Shown piece after piece: positions 1 to 5,541 of a stretch of DNA of 8,670 bases (positions are counted from its first letter, which is position 1; every line of letters begins with the position of its first letter). The notes under the pieces were generated by a model. The model saw only the letters and a program-made list of their open reading frames with translations. It did not search any database and was not told the DNA's origin. The DNA is taken from contig DYJV01000081.1 of the NCBI GenBank assembly GCA_020722945.1, forward strand, positions 1-8,670. The letters are read 5' to 3'. This stretch comes from Candidatus Methylomirabilis sp. (GTDB lineage: Bacteria; DYJV01). The position numbers and the translations under genes are program-made.

Positions 1-300
1 CTATCCTGAGTGGGTGCCGCAAAGTGTGGGGGATTCCCCTCTACTCAAGGGGTGGACAGCGAAGCTGGACGGGGTGGTCTTTTCTTTTTATTCCCTCTCT
101 TTTGATGTGAATTTTTTAAAAAAACTATACCATCGGCGGGGTGATCAACTCTTTTCTTTTTTCTTTTTGTTTTTTTATTTCTTTTTCTATTTTTAATTTT
201 TATTTTCATTTTTATTTTTCCATCAGCCTTTAATCCTTTGGCTATAGTTCCATCGAAGCCCATCCCTCTGTTTTACTCATTTTCATTCCCCTATAAATAA
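1..300. repeat. Left intergenic repeat cluster (REP-like hairpin plus T-rich linker), no gene
   Basis: No credible gene is present. Read on the minus strand, the stretch holds the same ordered parts as the right end of the window: a degenerate dispersed-repeat remnant (about 240-272), a long A-rich linker (about 150-236), a degraded CACCCCGCCG box (134-143), a second A-rich stretch and a GC-rich hairpin element (33-78). Positions 181-206 are an exact reverse complement of 8022-8047, and 33-55 an exact reverse complement of 8628-8650. The GC-rich blocks stand out against the AT-rich background. I infer dispersed non-coding repeats, inverted relative to those at the far end. Confidence 0.75.
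33..78 (-). repeat. REP-like palindromic element, copy L1
   Basis: Read on the minus strand the element runs from ACCACCCCGTCC to GGGGAAT, with a GC-rich stem CCCCT/AGGGG around a TGAGTAG-like loop. Its CCACCCC...AGGGGAAT half matches the copy at 8628-8650 exactly over 23 bases, in opposite orientation. Short GC-rich palindromes ending in GGGGTGG resemble the REP/MITE class mobilised in trans by REP-associated tyrosine (Y1) transposases. No transposase lies in the window, so that link is inference. Confidence 0.7.
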
Positions 301-309
301 AAAATTTTG

Positions 310-337
310 TTGACAAAATACATTATTTGTATAAATA
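310..337 (+). promoter_or_regulatory. Candidate sigma-70-type promoter of folD-fchA
   Basis: A perfect TTGACA lies at 310-315. An AT-rich -10 region follows, either TAAATA at 332-337 (16-bp spacer) or TATAAA at 330-335 (14-bp spacer, short). It sits about 50-75 bases upstream of the folD start and just inside the left repeat cluster. The -35 box is convincing; the -10 choice is uncertain. No operator or riboswitch is evident between it and the gene. Confidence 0.55.
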
Positions 338-388
338 AATTTAAATTTAGAAAGTAATACTTAAAAATAAAAATAGAAGGAGTTTAAA

Positions 389-1261
389 ATGGCTGCACAG
401 ATAATTAAAGGAATGCCAATTGCAGAGAATATCAGAAAAGAGATTACCGCTGATGCTGAAAAGCTCAAAGCTAAAGGGATACAGCCAAAGCTTGCTGTTG
501 TCCTTGTTGGGGGAAACCCTGCAAGTGTTTGGTATGCCAAATCCAAAATCAAAGTTGGTGAAAAAATTGGCGTTATTGTTGAGCTTACAGAGTTACCAGC
601 TGACACAAAAGAGACAGATCTTATCGCTTTTATACAAAAGCTCAACCAAGACTCATCCGTTCACGGAATTTTAGTAGAGCTCCCATTACCAAAGCATATC
701 GCAAAAGAGAAAGTTATGAATGCTATCCTGCCACTCAAAGATGTTGACGGAGTTACTGCTGTAAATAGAGGGTATGTTTTCGGTGGTCAGGATGACCTTG
801 CTCTTGTTCCTGCAACTCCTATGAGTTGTATAGAGCTTATCGTAAGAAGTGGTATCGATCTAAAAGGGAAAAGAGTCGCACTTGTTGGAAGAGGTGATAC
901 AGTAGGTAGACCCCTTGCTTCTCTCCTTATTACAAGACATGCTACTGTTACTGTTTGCCATACAAGGACAACCGATATCCCTTCAGTTACCAAAAATGCA
1001 GAAATTATAGTTGCAGCAGCAGGCAAGAGGGGTCTTGTTACAAAAGATATGGTATCACCAGGGACAGTAGTTATTGACGCTGGGATTAACGAAATAACAA
1101 AAGAGGACGGCACCACTACTATTGTAGGGGATGTTGATTTTGACAAAGTTCAGGAAGTAGCTTCACTTATTACCCCCGTTCCTGGAGGAGTTGGCTCACT
1201 CACTACATCTATAATTATGGCTAATGTTTTAAAAGCTATCAAACTACAAGGTCTTGCATAA
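389..1261 (+). CDS. folD: FolD, methylenetetrahydrofolate dehydrogenase (cyclohydrolase activity doubtful)
   Basis: This cytosolic enzyme of one-carbon metabolism oxidises 5,10-methylene-THF to 5,10-methenyl-THF and normally also hydrolyses the product to 10-formyl-THF. At 290 residues it has full family length. Visible signatures are VGGNPAS (40-46), the Y49-xxx-K53 catalytic pair, GILVELPLP (93-101), KDVDG (117-121), the dinucleotide-binding loop VGRGDTVGRP (166-175) and TPVPGGVGS (262-270). Several positions depart from consensus: Q to E at 97 in the QLPLP box, GRS to GRG at 167-169, FHP to VTA after DVDG, PxTPxG to PATPMS, and GPMT to GSLT near the C-terminus. E97 aligns with the glutamine needed for cyclohydrolase chemistry. 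AAGGAG at 377-382, six bases upstream, fixes the ATG. The gene is 15 bp from fchA, which suggests a shared transcript and a division of labour. Family assignment is secure; exact activities are inferred. Confidence 0.93.
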   Translation: MAAQIIKGMPIAENIRKEITADAEKLKAKGIQPKLAVVLVGGNPASVWYAKSKIKVGEKIGVIVELTELPADTKETDLIAFIQKLNQDSSVHGILVELPLPKHIAKEKVMNAILPLKDVDGVTAVNRGYVFGGQDDLALVPATPMSCIELIVRSGIDLKGKRVALVGRGDTVGRPLASLLITRHATVTVCHTRTTDIPSVTKNAEIIVAAAGKRGLVTKDMVSPGTVVIDAGINEITKEDGTTTIVGDVDFDKVQEVASLITPVPGGVGSLTTSIIMANVLKAIKLQGLA

Positions 1262-1276
1262 AAATAGGAGGATAAG

Positions 1277-1909
1277 ATGAATCTTTATCAGAAGACCATT
1301 AACGAATATCTTGAAGTAGCATCTTCAAGCTCACCAACACCGGGTGGAGGGAATGTTTCTGCTGTTGCTGCTACTAATGCAGCAGCTATGGTATGTATGG
1401 TTGCCAATCTTACAATAGGTAAAAAAGGTTACGAAGATCACCAAGATTCTGCAAAATCTGTATTAGCAAATGCGACATCATTAAGGGAAAAACTAAAAGA
1501 TCTCACACAGAAAGACATTGATGAGTTTAATGCTTATATGGCTGTATTGAAAATGCCTAAAAATACAGAAGAGGAGAAAGCAAAAAGAAAAGAAGCAATG
1601 CAAGTTGCTGCCAAAAATGCAACTATTGTTCCACTTGAAATCTCCAAAACATGTCTGGGAATACTTGTAGAAGCAGAAAAGCTTTCCAAATTTGGAAATA
1701 AGATGGCAATAAGCGATGTAGGTGTTGCAGCTTATATTGCAGAGGCTTGTGTAAAAGCTGCAATGTATAGTGTTGATATCAATTTATCATCAATAAAAGA
1801 TGACAAATTTGTTCAAGAAATTCTTGCTGAAAGAGCCAAAACTTTCACAAAAGCAGAAGAGCTCAAAGTTCTCACTCTCGCCAATGTCAACTATTGTATG
1901 GCAGGATAA
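1277..1909 (+). CDS. fchA: FchA-type methenyltetrahydrofolate cyclohydrolase / formiminotransferase-cyclodeaminase family
   Basis: This 210-residue protein has the size and signatures of the stand-alone cyclodeaminase/cyclohydrolase family (FTCD C-terminal domain): SPTPGGGNVSA at 19-29, an acidic IDEFNAYM segment (81-88) and GNKMAISDVG (140-149). Members are soluble, largely helical enzymes. They act either as formimino-THF cyclodeaminase or as 5,10-methenyl-THF cyclohydrolase. No histidine- or glycine-degradation gene is nearby, whereas a folD with an altered cyclohydrolase motif lies 15 bp upstream. I therefore favour methenyl-THF cyclohydrolase, producing 10-formyl-THF. AGGAGG at 1266-1271, five bases before the ATG, supports the start. 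Its last codon and stop lie inside a direct repeat (1904-1931) copied 64 bases downstream with a terminator. Confidence 0.85.
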   Translation: MNLYQKTINEYLEVASSSSPTPGGGNVSAVAATNAAAMVCMVANLTIGKKGYEDHQDSAKSVLANATSLREKLKDLTQKDIDEFNAYMAVLKMPKNTEEEKAKRKEAMQVAAKNATIVPLEISKTCLGILVEAEKLSKFGNKMAISDVGVAAYIAEACVKAAMYSVDINLSSIKDDKFVQEILAERAKTFTKAEELKVLTLANVNYCMAG

Positions 1910-1997
1910 TCTTCAAAAAATGGAGTTTATCAGCCAAACATATTAAAATGGAGTTGTTGAAGCTGAAGGATAATCTTCAAAAAGGTGGGAGTTTATC
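1904..1997 (+). repeat. Direct repeat of the fchA 3' end and terminator leader
   Basis: GGATAATCTTCAAAAA starts at 1904 and again at 1968. Both copies continue through a TGGxAGTTTATC segment, giving 28 bases (1904-1931) and 30 bases (1968-1997). The first copy includes the last sense codon and stop of fchA. The second has an intact GGTGGGA...TCCCACC stem; in the first that stem is ruined (ATGGAGTTTATCAG). It looks like a tandem duplication of a gene end with its terminator, after which the proximal copy decayed. Confidence 0.8.
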
Positions 1998-2008
1998 CCA
2001 CCTTTTTT
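1979..2008 (+). terminator. Rho-independent terminator after fchA
   Basis: AAAAAGGTGGGA (1979-1990) pairs with TCCCACCTTTTT around a GTTTA loop, and a run of six T ends at 2008. It lies 70 bp after the fchA stop and only 25 bp before the aminotransferase ATG, so it either ends the folD-fchA transcript or attenuates expression of the next gene. Confidence 0.85.
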
Positions 2009-2033
2009 ATTATTAAAATAATGGGAGTCAAAG

Positions 2034-3212
2034 ATGGCTGTATCTAAAAAAATTATAGGATTCATGGAGAGAGGTTCATGGATAAGGAAGATGTTTGAAG
2101 AGGGTATAGAGTTAAAGAAAAAATTTGGCAGTGATAATGTATTTGATTTTTCACTTGGGAATCCCAATCTCGAACCACCTTCTCATTTTAAAACCTTGAT
2201 TAACAACCTCCTCAACAATGAAAAACCGGGTATGCATCAATATATGCCGAATAGTGGTTTTGATTTTGTAAGGGATAAAATTGCAGGTTTTATAAATAAA
2301 CGGGAGGGGACAAATTTAGATGCAACCTCTATCATAATGACATGTGGAGCTGGTGCAGGGTTAAATGTTGCATTTAAAGCCCTACTTGATGAAGGTGATG
2401 AAATTCTTACAATTGCTCCATACTTTGTTGAATACAATTTTTATGCAAACAACAGTGGTGGAATCCTTACATTAGCTCAAAGTAACGATGATTTCAGTAT
2501 CAATTTTGAAGAACTCGAAAAGAGTATCACCACCAAAACCAAAATCCTCCTTATCAACTCACCCAACAATCCTACAGGCAGAATCTACTATCAAGATGAG
2601 ATAGACAAGTTGGCTCTACTACTTGAAAAGAAAAGTAAGGAGTTTGGACACACTATATATTTACTCTCTGATGAACCATACAGAAAACTTGTATTTGAAA
2701 ATATTACACTACCATCAATATTAAATGCTTATAAAAATTCTATAATAATCTACTCTTTCTCAAAAGGATTATCCCTTGCCGGTGAAAGAATAGGTTACAT
2801 TGCTATTAATAAAAATATTGATGACTACAAGGTAACAGTCGATGCAATGGTGCTTTGTAACAGAATTCTCGGCTTTGTCAATGCTCCAGCACTTATGCAG
2901 AGAGTTGTATCTGAGCTCTTTGAAGAATCAGTTGATCTCAATTTTTATAAAAATAATAGAGACACTCTTTACAGTATAATGACTGAAGCTGGGTTTAAAT
3001 TTAAAAAACCTGAAGGTGCTTTTTACTTCTTCGTGAAAGCTCCAATTGATGATGATGTTGAATTTTGTAAAATTGCCAACAAACATAAGATATTAGTAGT
3101 TCCGGGTAGTGGTTTTGGAAGAAAGGGTTACTTCAGAGTTGCATACTGTGTATCACATGATACAATCAACAGATCAAAAGAGGCTTGGATTGCTCTTGGA
3201 AGAGAGTTTTAA
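2034..3212 (+). CDS. Class I/II PLP-dependent aminotransferase
   Basis: This 392-residue fold-type I aminotransferase would be cytosolic and transfer an amino group between an amino acid and a 2-oxo acid. Landmarks in order are the N-terminal DFSLGNPNLEPP (38-49), the ATP-independent PLP phosphate-binding region TCGAGAGLN (103-111), SPNNPTG (176-182, cofactor-ring Asn), SDEPYR (212-217, Asp against the pyridine nitrogen), SFSKGLSLAGERIGY (241-255, Schiff-base Lys244), and GYFRVAYC (365-372) with the carboxylate-binding Arg368. It is close to the aspartate/tyrosine/aromatic or alanine aminotransferase group, but I cannot name the substrate. GGGAG at 2023-2027, six bases upstream, supports the start. 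There is little room for a private promoter between the terminator at 1979-2008 and the RBS, so read-through from fchA or a promoter inside 1910-1975 is expected. Confidence 0.92.
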   Translation: MAVSKKIIGFMERGSWIRKMFEEGIELKKKFGSDNVFDFSLGNPNLEPPSHFKTLINNLLNNEKPGMHQYMPNSGFDFVRDKIAGFINKREGTNLDATSIIMTCGAGAGLNVAFKALLDEGDEILTIAPYFVEYNFYANNSGGILTLAQSNDDFSINFEELEKSITTKTKILLINSPNNPTGRIYYQDEIDKLALLLEKKSKEFGHTIYLLSDEPYRKLVFENITLPSILNAYKNSIIIYSFSKGLSLAGERIGYIAINKNIDDYKVTVDAMVLCNRILGFVNAPALMQRVVSELFEESVDLNFYKNNRDTLYSIMTEAGFKFKKPEGAFYFFVKAPIDDDVEFCKIANKHKILVVPGSGFGRKGYFRVAYCVSHDTINRSKEAWIALGREF

Positions 3213-3228
3213 ATAATTTCCACTCAAT

Positions 3229-3265
3229 CATTAAAAAGGATGGGTGAATCCCATCCTTTTTAATG
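3229..3265. terminator. Bidirectional rho-independent terminator between convergent genes
   Basis: A perfect 16-bp stem, CATTAAAAAGGATGGG (3229-3244) with CCCATCCTTTTTAATG (3250-3265), surrounds a five-base loop. A-runs on one arm and T-runs on the other let it serve both strands. It ends the aminotransferase on the plus strand and the 246-residue gene on the minus strand; the latter's TAA stop (3262-3260) lies inside the stem. Confidence 0.9.
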
Positions 3266-4000
3266 GTGTAAACAGCAGCTTAATGCTGCACCATTTTCAG
3301 TTTGGTAATGGGCAAGCTCATGCCATTTGTGTATGCAGTTTGTATCATCCACTATCTGCAGAGAGCTTTCGGGAATGTTAAAAATCTTTTTAAATGTCTC
3401 AAAGCCGTCCACTTTGTAAACAACTACATCAGATTCAGAATCTTCATAGATAAGTTTTAAAATATTTACTGCTGCTCTTTTCTGATAAAATGAGTAAACA
3501 GAATTAATCATATCAAAAAATATATCTGAAACCACTGAGTCTCCATATCGGTTATTTTCACTCTTAAGTAACATCAAAATATCCATAGATGAATCAACCA
3601 TAATACCAATCTCTCCAAGTTGGAATAGGTAAAGACTTTCCTCTAAAAAATCAAAATTGGGAGTAGATGTAGCAGCATCAAATTTGGCTCTATCATTTAT
3701 AAAGACGAGCTCCTCAGGGAGTAACTTGCCGAAATATTTTGAACTATTTTTTGGATAGTAGTAGAGCGTATAATTGAGGTAGAGATAATCCCCACTCTCT
3801 ATATATTGCGAGAAGTAAAGCATATATGCTCCTGAAATGTTATGACTCCAGAAATACCATGCAGGGGTATCTCCCCATATCTGGCTTATCCCTTTAAAAT
3901 TAATTTTGGAGCATACTTCTTCATAACATACAAGATGCCTGAAAGGATTCTCTACTGCACTTCTCTGATTTTGAAATATGTTAAAGTGATTTTTGCTCAT
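3260..4000 (-). CDS. Unrecognised soluble protein with Cys/His-rich C-terminal tail
   Basis: I do not recognise this 246-residue protein. It has no signal peptide and no membrane segment. The first half is rich in aromatics: a tryptophan cluster IWGDTPAWYFW (41-51) and a tyrosine-dense stretch at 72-90. The C-terminus carries closely spaced potential ligands: C222, H224, H227 and H231, then the final residues SCCLHH (C242, C243, H245, H246). That arrangement suggests binding of a metal or of a thiol-reactive cofactor, but this is inference. Its ATG overlaps the stop of the upstream 94-residue gene as ATGA (4000-3997), with only a weak AAGG-like ribosome site, so translation is probably coupled. 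It is the last gene of the minus-strand block. The tight coupling implies work with the membrane protein and the 94-residue protein. Confidence 0.8.
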   Translation of the reverse strand: MSKNHFNIFQNQRSAVENPFRHLVCYEEVCSKINFKGISQIWGDTPAWYFWSHNISGAYMLYFSQYIESGDYLYLNYTLYYYPKNSSKYFGKLLPEELVFINDRAKFDAATSTPNFDFLEESLYLFQLGEIGIMVDSSMDILMLLKSENNRYGDSVVSDIFFDMINSVYSFYQKRAAVNILKLIYEDSESDVVVYKVDGFETFKKIFNIPESSLQIVDDTNCIHKWHELAHYQTENGAALSCCLHH

Positions 4001-4281
4001 ATAAAACCTTTGTTGTGTAACTCTTTTGCAATATCAAGGGTATCTCTATCTTGAAAATCAATCCCCTCTTTTTTGGCTATCTGTTCAAAAAATTCTCTCG
4101 GATAAGCCAAAGTAAGGGAGTAGCTATTTTCATAATTTTCAAAAAAATCAAAGTTGTCCTCAAAAGACTCATTGATAGTTTCAATCAGATCATCAGATAT
4201 AGATTTTAACTCTTTGCTACTCTTATTTAAAGAGGTTACAAGCTCTTTTGCCCCTTTAATAAAAAAACATCTCCTATCCAT
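3997..4281 (-). CDS. Small soluble hypothetical protein with twin-arginine-like N-terminus
   Basis: This 94-residue protein of unknown family starts MDRRCFFIKGAKEL. That resembles a twin-arginine motif (RRxFF), but the hydrophobic segment of a Tat signal is missing: residues 15-45 are polar and charged (TSLNKSSKELKSISDDL and onward), more like a helix or coiled coil. The C-terminal part has YPREFFEQIAKKEGIDF (60-76) and a charged final helix. The ATG overlaps the 3' end of the membrane-protein gene by eight bases (ATGGATAG), and the stop overlaps the next start, so it is translationally coupled on both sides. Reality as a gene is supported by this double overlap and by the lack of any other frame filling the gap. 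A subunit or accessory role for the membrane protein is inference. Confidence 0.75.
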   Translation of the reverse strand: MDRRCFFIKGAKELVTSLNKSSKELKSISDDLIETINESFEDNFDFFENYENSYSLTLAYPREFFEQIAKKEGIDFQDRDTLDIAKELHNKGFI

Positions 4282-5467
4282 TTTTACACTTCAAAGGGAA
4301 AGTATTAAAAAATTTCTCATGAATCATAATAAGAGTTATCGACATAATTGACCAGCATAGAGATGTATCATCAACATTACCAACCCCGGGAACCCTGTCA
4401 ATATATTTTGCACCTATATTGCTATAATAAAAAAAGTATACTATCATCCCAAGCACAACAACTGCAATAAATCTCAAAAGTAAATTAAGGAATTTATTTC
4501 GAGAGGTAATAAAATTATTAAAATAAACCTTGATTATATTATGTGCAAAAAGCATAAAAGCAGCTATTTCAGCAACATGCAAATGTCTGAAGCGTGGATC
4601 ATCTGTATAATTCCCACCAGTAAATGGTTCATCCCATGCCAAATTTAAAATTGTCTCAACAATATACATAAAGAGAAATCCTGATACAACAGCAATAAAT
4701 AATATTATTATAAAATTGATAACCGAACCTCTCTCAAAATTAGGGAGGATTGTTTTGAGAAAATCTTTACCTGAATCAGATAAGAATGTTATAAAAAAAA
4801 CTCCTGCAATCATCCATCCAAGATGATAAAAAGAGCTTGACGTCATAGCTAATTCCTCCCACCATGGGATAACTCCTGCAAATAGCTGGGTTGGAACAAA
4901 AAGTGATGTAACATGTGGATGATATAGGACAGAATAGATAATTATAGCAAAAAATGATATAGCAAATGTTTTGCTTATACCTATAACAAAGTTGGATAAC
5001 ATTTCCCATGGCTGATTTTTAAAACCTATATTCCACAATGTTGCTACAAAGATAAATGATGTTACAAAGTATAAAATTGCAAGAGATGAATTTTCCCTTG
5101 CATTCCATATCTCTGCACCTACACCACCTGCTGCTATAATTGATTTGGGGCTAAAATAAGCAATTCCAAATTTACCAATAAAATTCCAGAAAAAGAGGTA
5201 ATAACCAAGAAAAAAGAGAATCAAAGAAATTATAAAGGGTAAAATACCATTTGAAGATTTGTTTGAAGAAGAGAAAGAGTTAAAAATATCAGTTACTAAG
5301 ATAATTGAACACATCAAAAATGTTATTAAAGATAGACCATACATAGGGGTAAAAAGTTTAAATATCCCATTAGTCGGAGCAAAAAAAACTCTCCAGATAA
5401 TAAAATTTAGTATAATGATAAGTATAAAACTGATAATACCTTTTTTAATATTATAGGATTCACTCAT
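4274..5467 (-). CDS. Polytopic membrane protein, about 10 helices, unknown family
   Basis: The 397-residue integral membrane protein is not one I recognise. Hydrophobic segments lie near residues 11-29, 44-62, 75-98, 128-146, 157-182, 213-230, 249-270, 297-316, 329-348 and 368-384. Histidines fall at or near membrane edges: HPH (183-185), H215, the RFRHLHVAE motif (292-300), H309 and H383. This recalls haem- or metal-binding membrane proteins, though no known cytochrome pattern fits. A conserved-looking polar loop WDEPFTGGNYTDD (278-290) precedes RFRHLH. I chose the ATG at 5467 because GGAGGG (5478-5473) lies five bases upstream. A longer frame beginning at 5506 would start inside a terminator hairpin. 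The gene is followed with an eight-base overlap by the 94-residue gene. Upstream the exported hydrolase is separated by an intrinsic terminator. Confidence 0.85.
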   Translation of the reverse strand: MSESYNIKKGIISFILIIILNFIIWRVFFAPTNGIFKLFTPMYGLSLITFLMCSIILVTDIFNSFSSSNKSSNGILPFIISLILFFLGYYLFFWNFIGKFGIAYFSPKSIIAAGGVGAEIWNARENSSLAILYFVTSFIFVATLWNIGFKNQPWEMLSNFVIGISKTFAISFFAIIIYSVLYHPHVTSLFVPTQLFAGVIPWWEELAMTSSSFYHLGWMIAGVFFITFLSDSGKDFLKTILPNFERGSVINFIIILFIAVVSGFLFMYIVETILNLAWDEPFTGGNYTDDPRFRHLHVAEIAAFMLFAHNIIKVYFNNFITSRNKFLNLLLRFIAVVVLGMIVYFFYYSNIGAKYIDRVPGVGNVDDTSLCWSIMSITLIMIHEKFFNTFPLKCKNG

Positions 5468-5490
5468 GACCACCCTCCATATCACAATAT

Positions 5491-5524
5491 AAAAAAGGAG
5501 CAGCATTTTAAAGACTGCTCCTTT
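5491..5524 (-). terminator. Rho-independent terminator/attenuator between hydrolase and membrane-protein genes
   Basis: On the minus strand AAAGGAGCAG (5524-5515) pairs with CTGCTCCTTT (5503-5494) around an 11-base loop and runs into six T (5496-5491). It lies 17 bases after the hydrolase stop and ends just 13 bases before the membrane gene's ribosome site. There is no space for a promoter after it, so downstream genes need read-through or a promoter inside the hydrolase gene. Confidence 0.82.
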
Positions 5525-5541
5525 ACTAAAACTTTATATGG

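Noticed and set aside
45-263. Open frame of 72 codons on the minus strand
   Set aside because: It runs through the A-rich linker and the GC-rich hairpin of the repeat cluster, giving a Lys-rich low-complexity product. There is no convincing ribosome site; it is repeat-derived.
1948-2016. Small open frame (22 codons) between fchA and the aminotransferase, read through the terminator
   Set aside because: Its codons are the duplicated fchA end plus the terminator stem, with no ribosome site. It is explained by the direct repeat.
3260-4000. TorD/DmsD-type chaperone assignment for the 246-residue protein
   Set aside because: Size and soluble helical character fit loosely, but the family's conserved acidic-Pro-x-Asp-His region is not visible, and the Cys/His tail has no counterpart that I know of.
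5468-5506. Longer start of the membrane protein adding 13 residues (MLLLFYIVIWRVV)
   Set aside because: The upstream ATG lies in the loop of the intrinsic terminator and has no proper ribosome site, whereas GGAGGG is ideally placed for the ATG at 5467.
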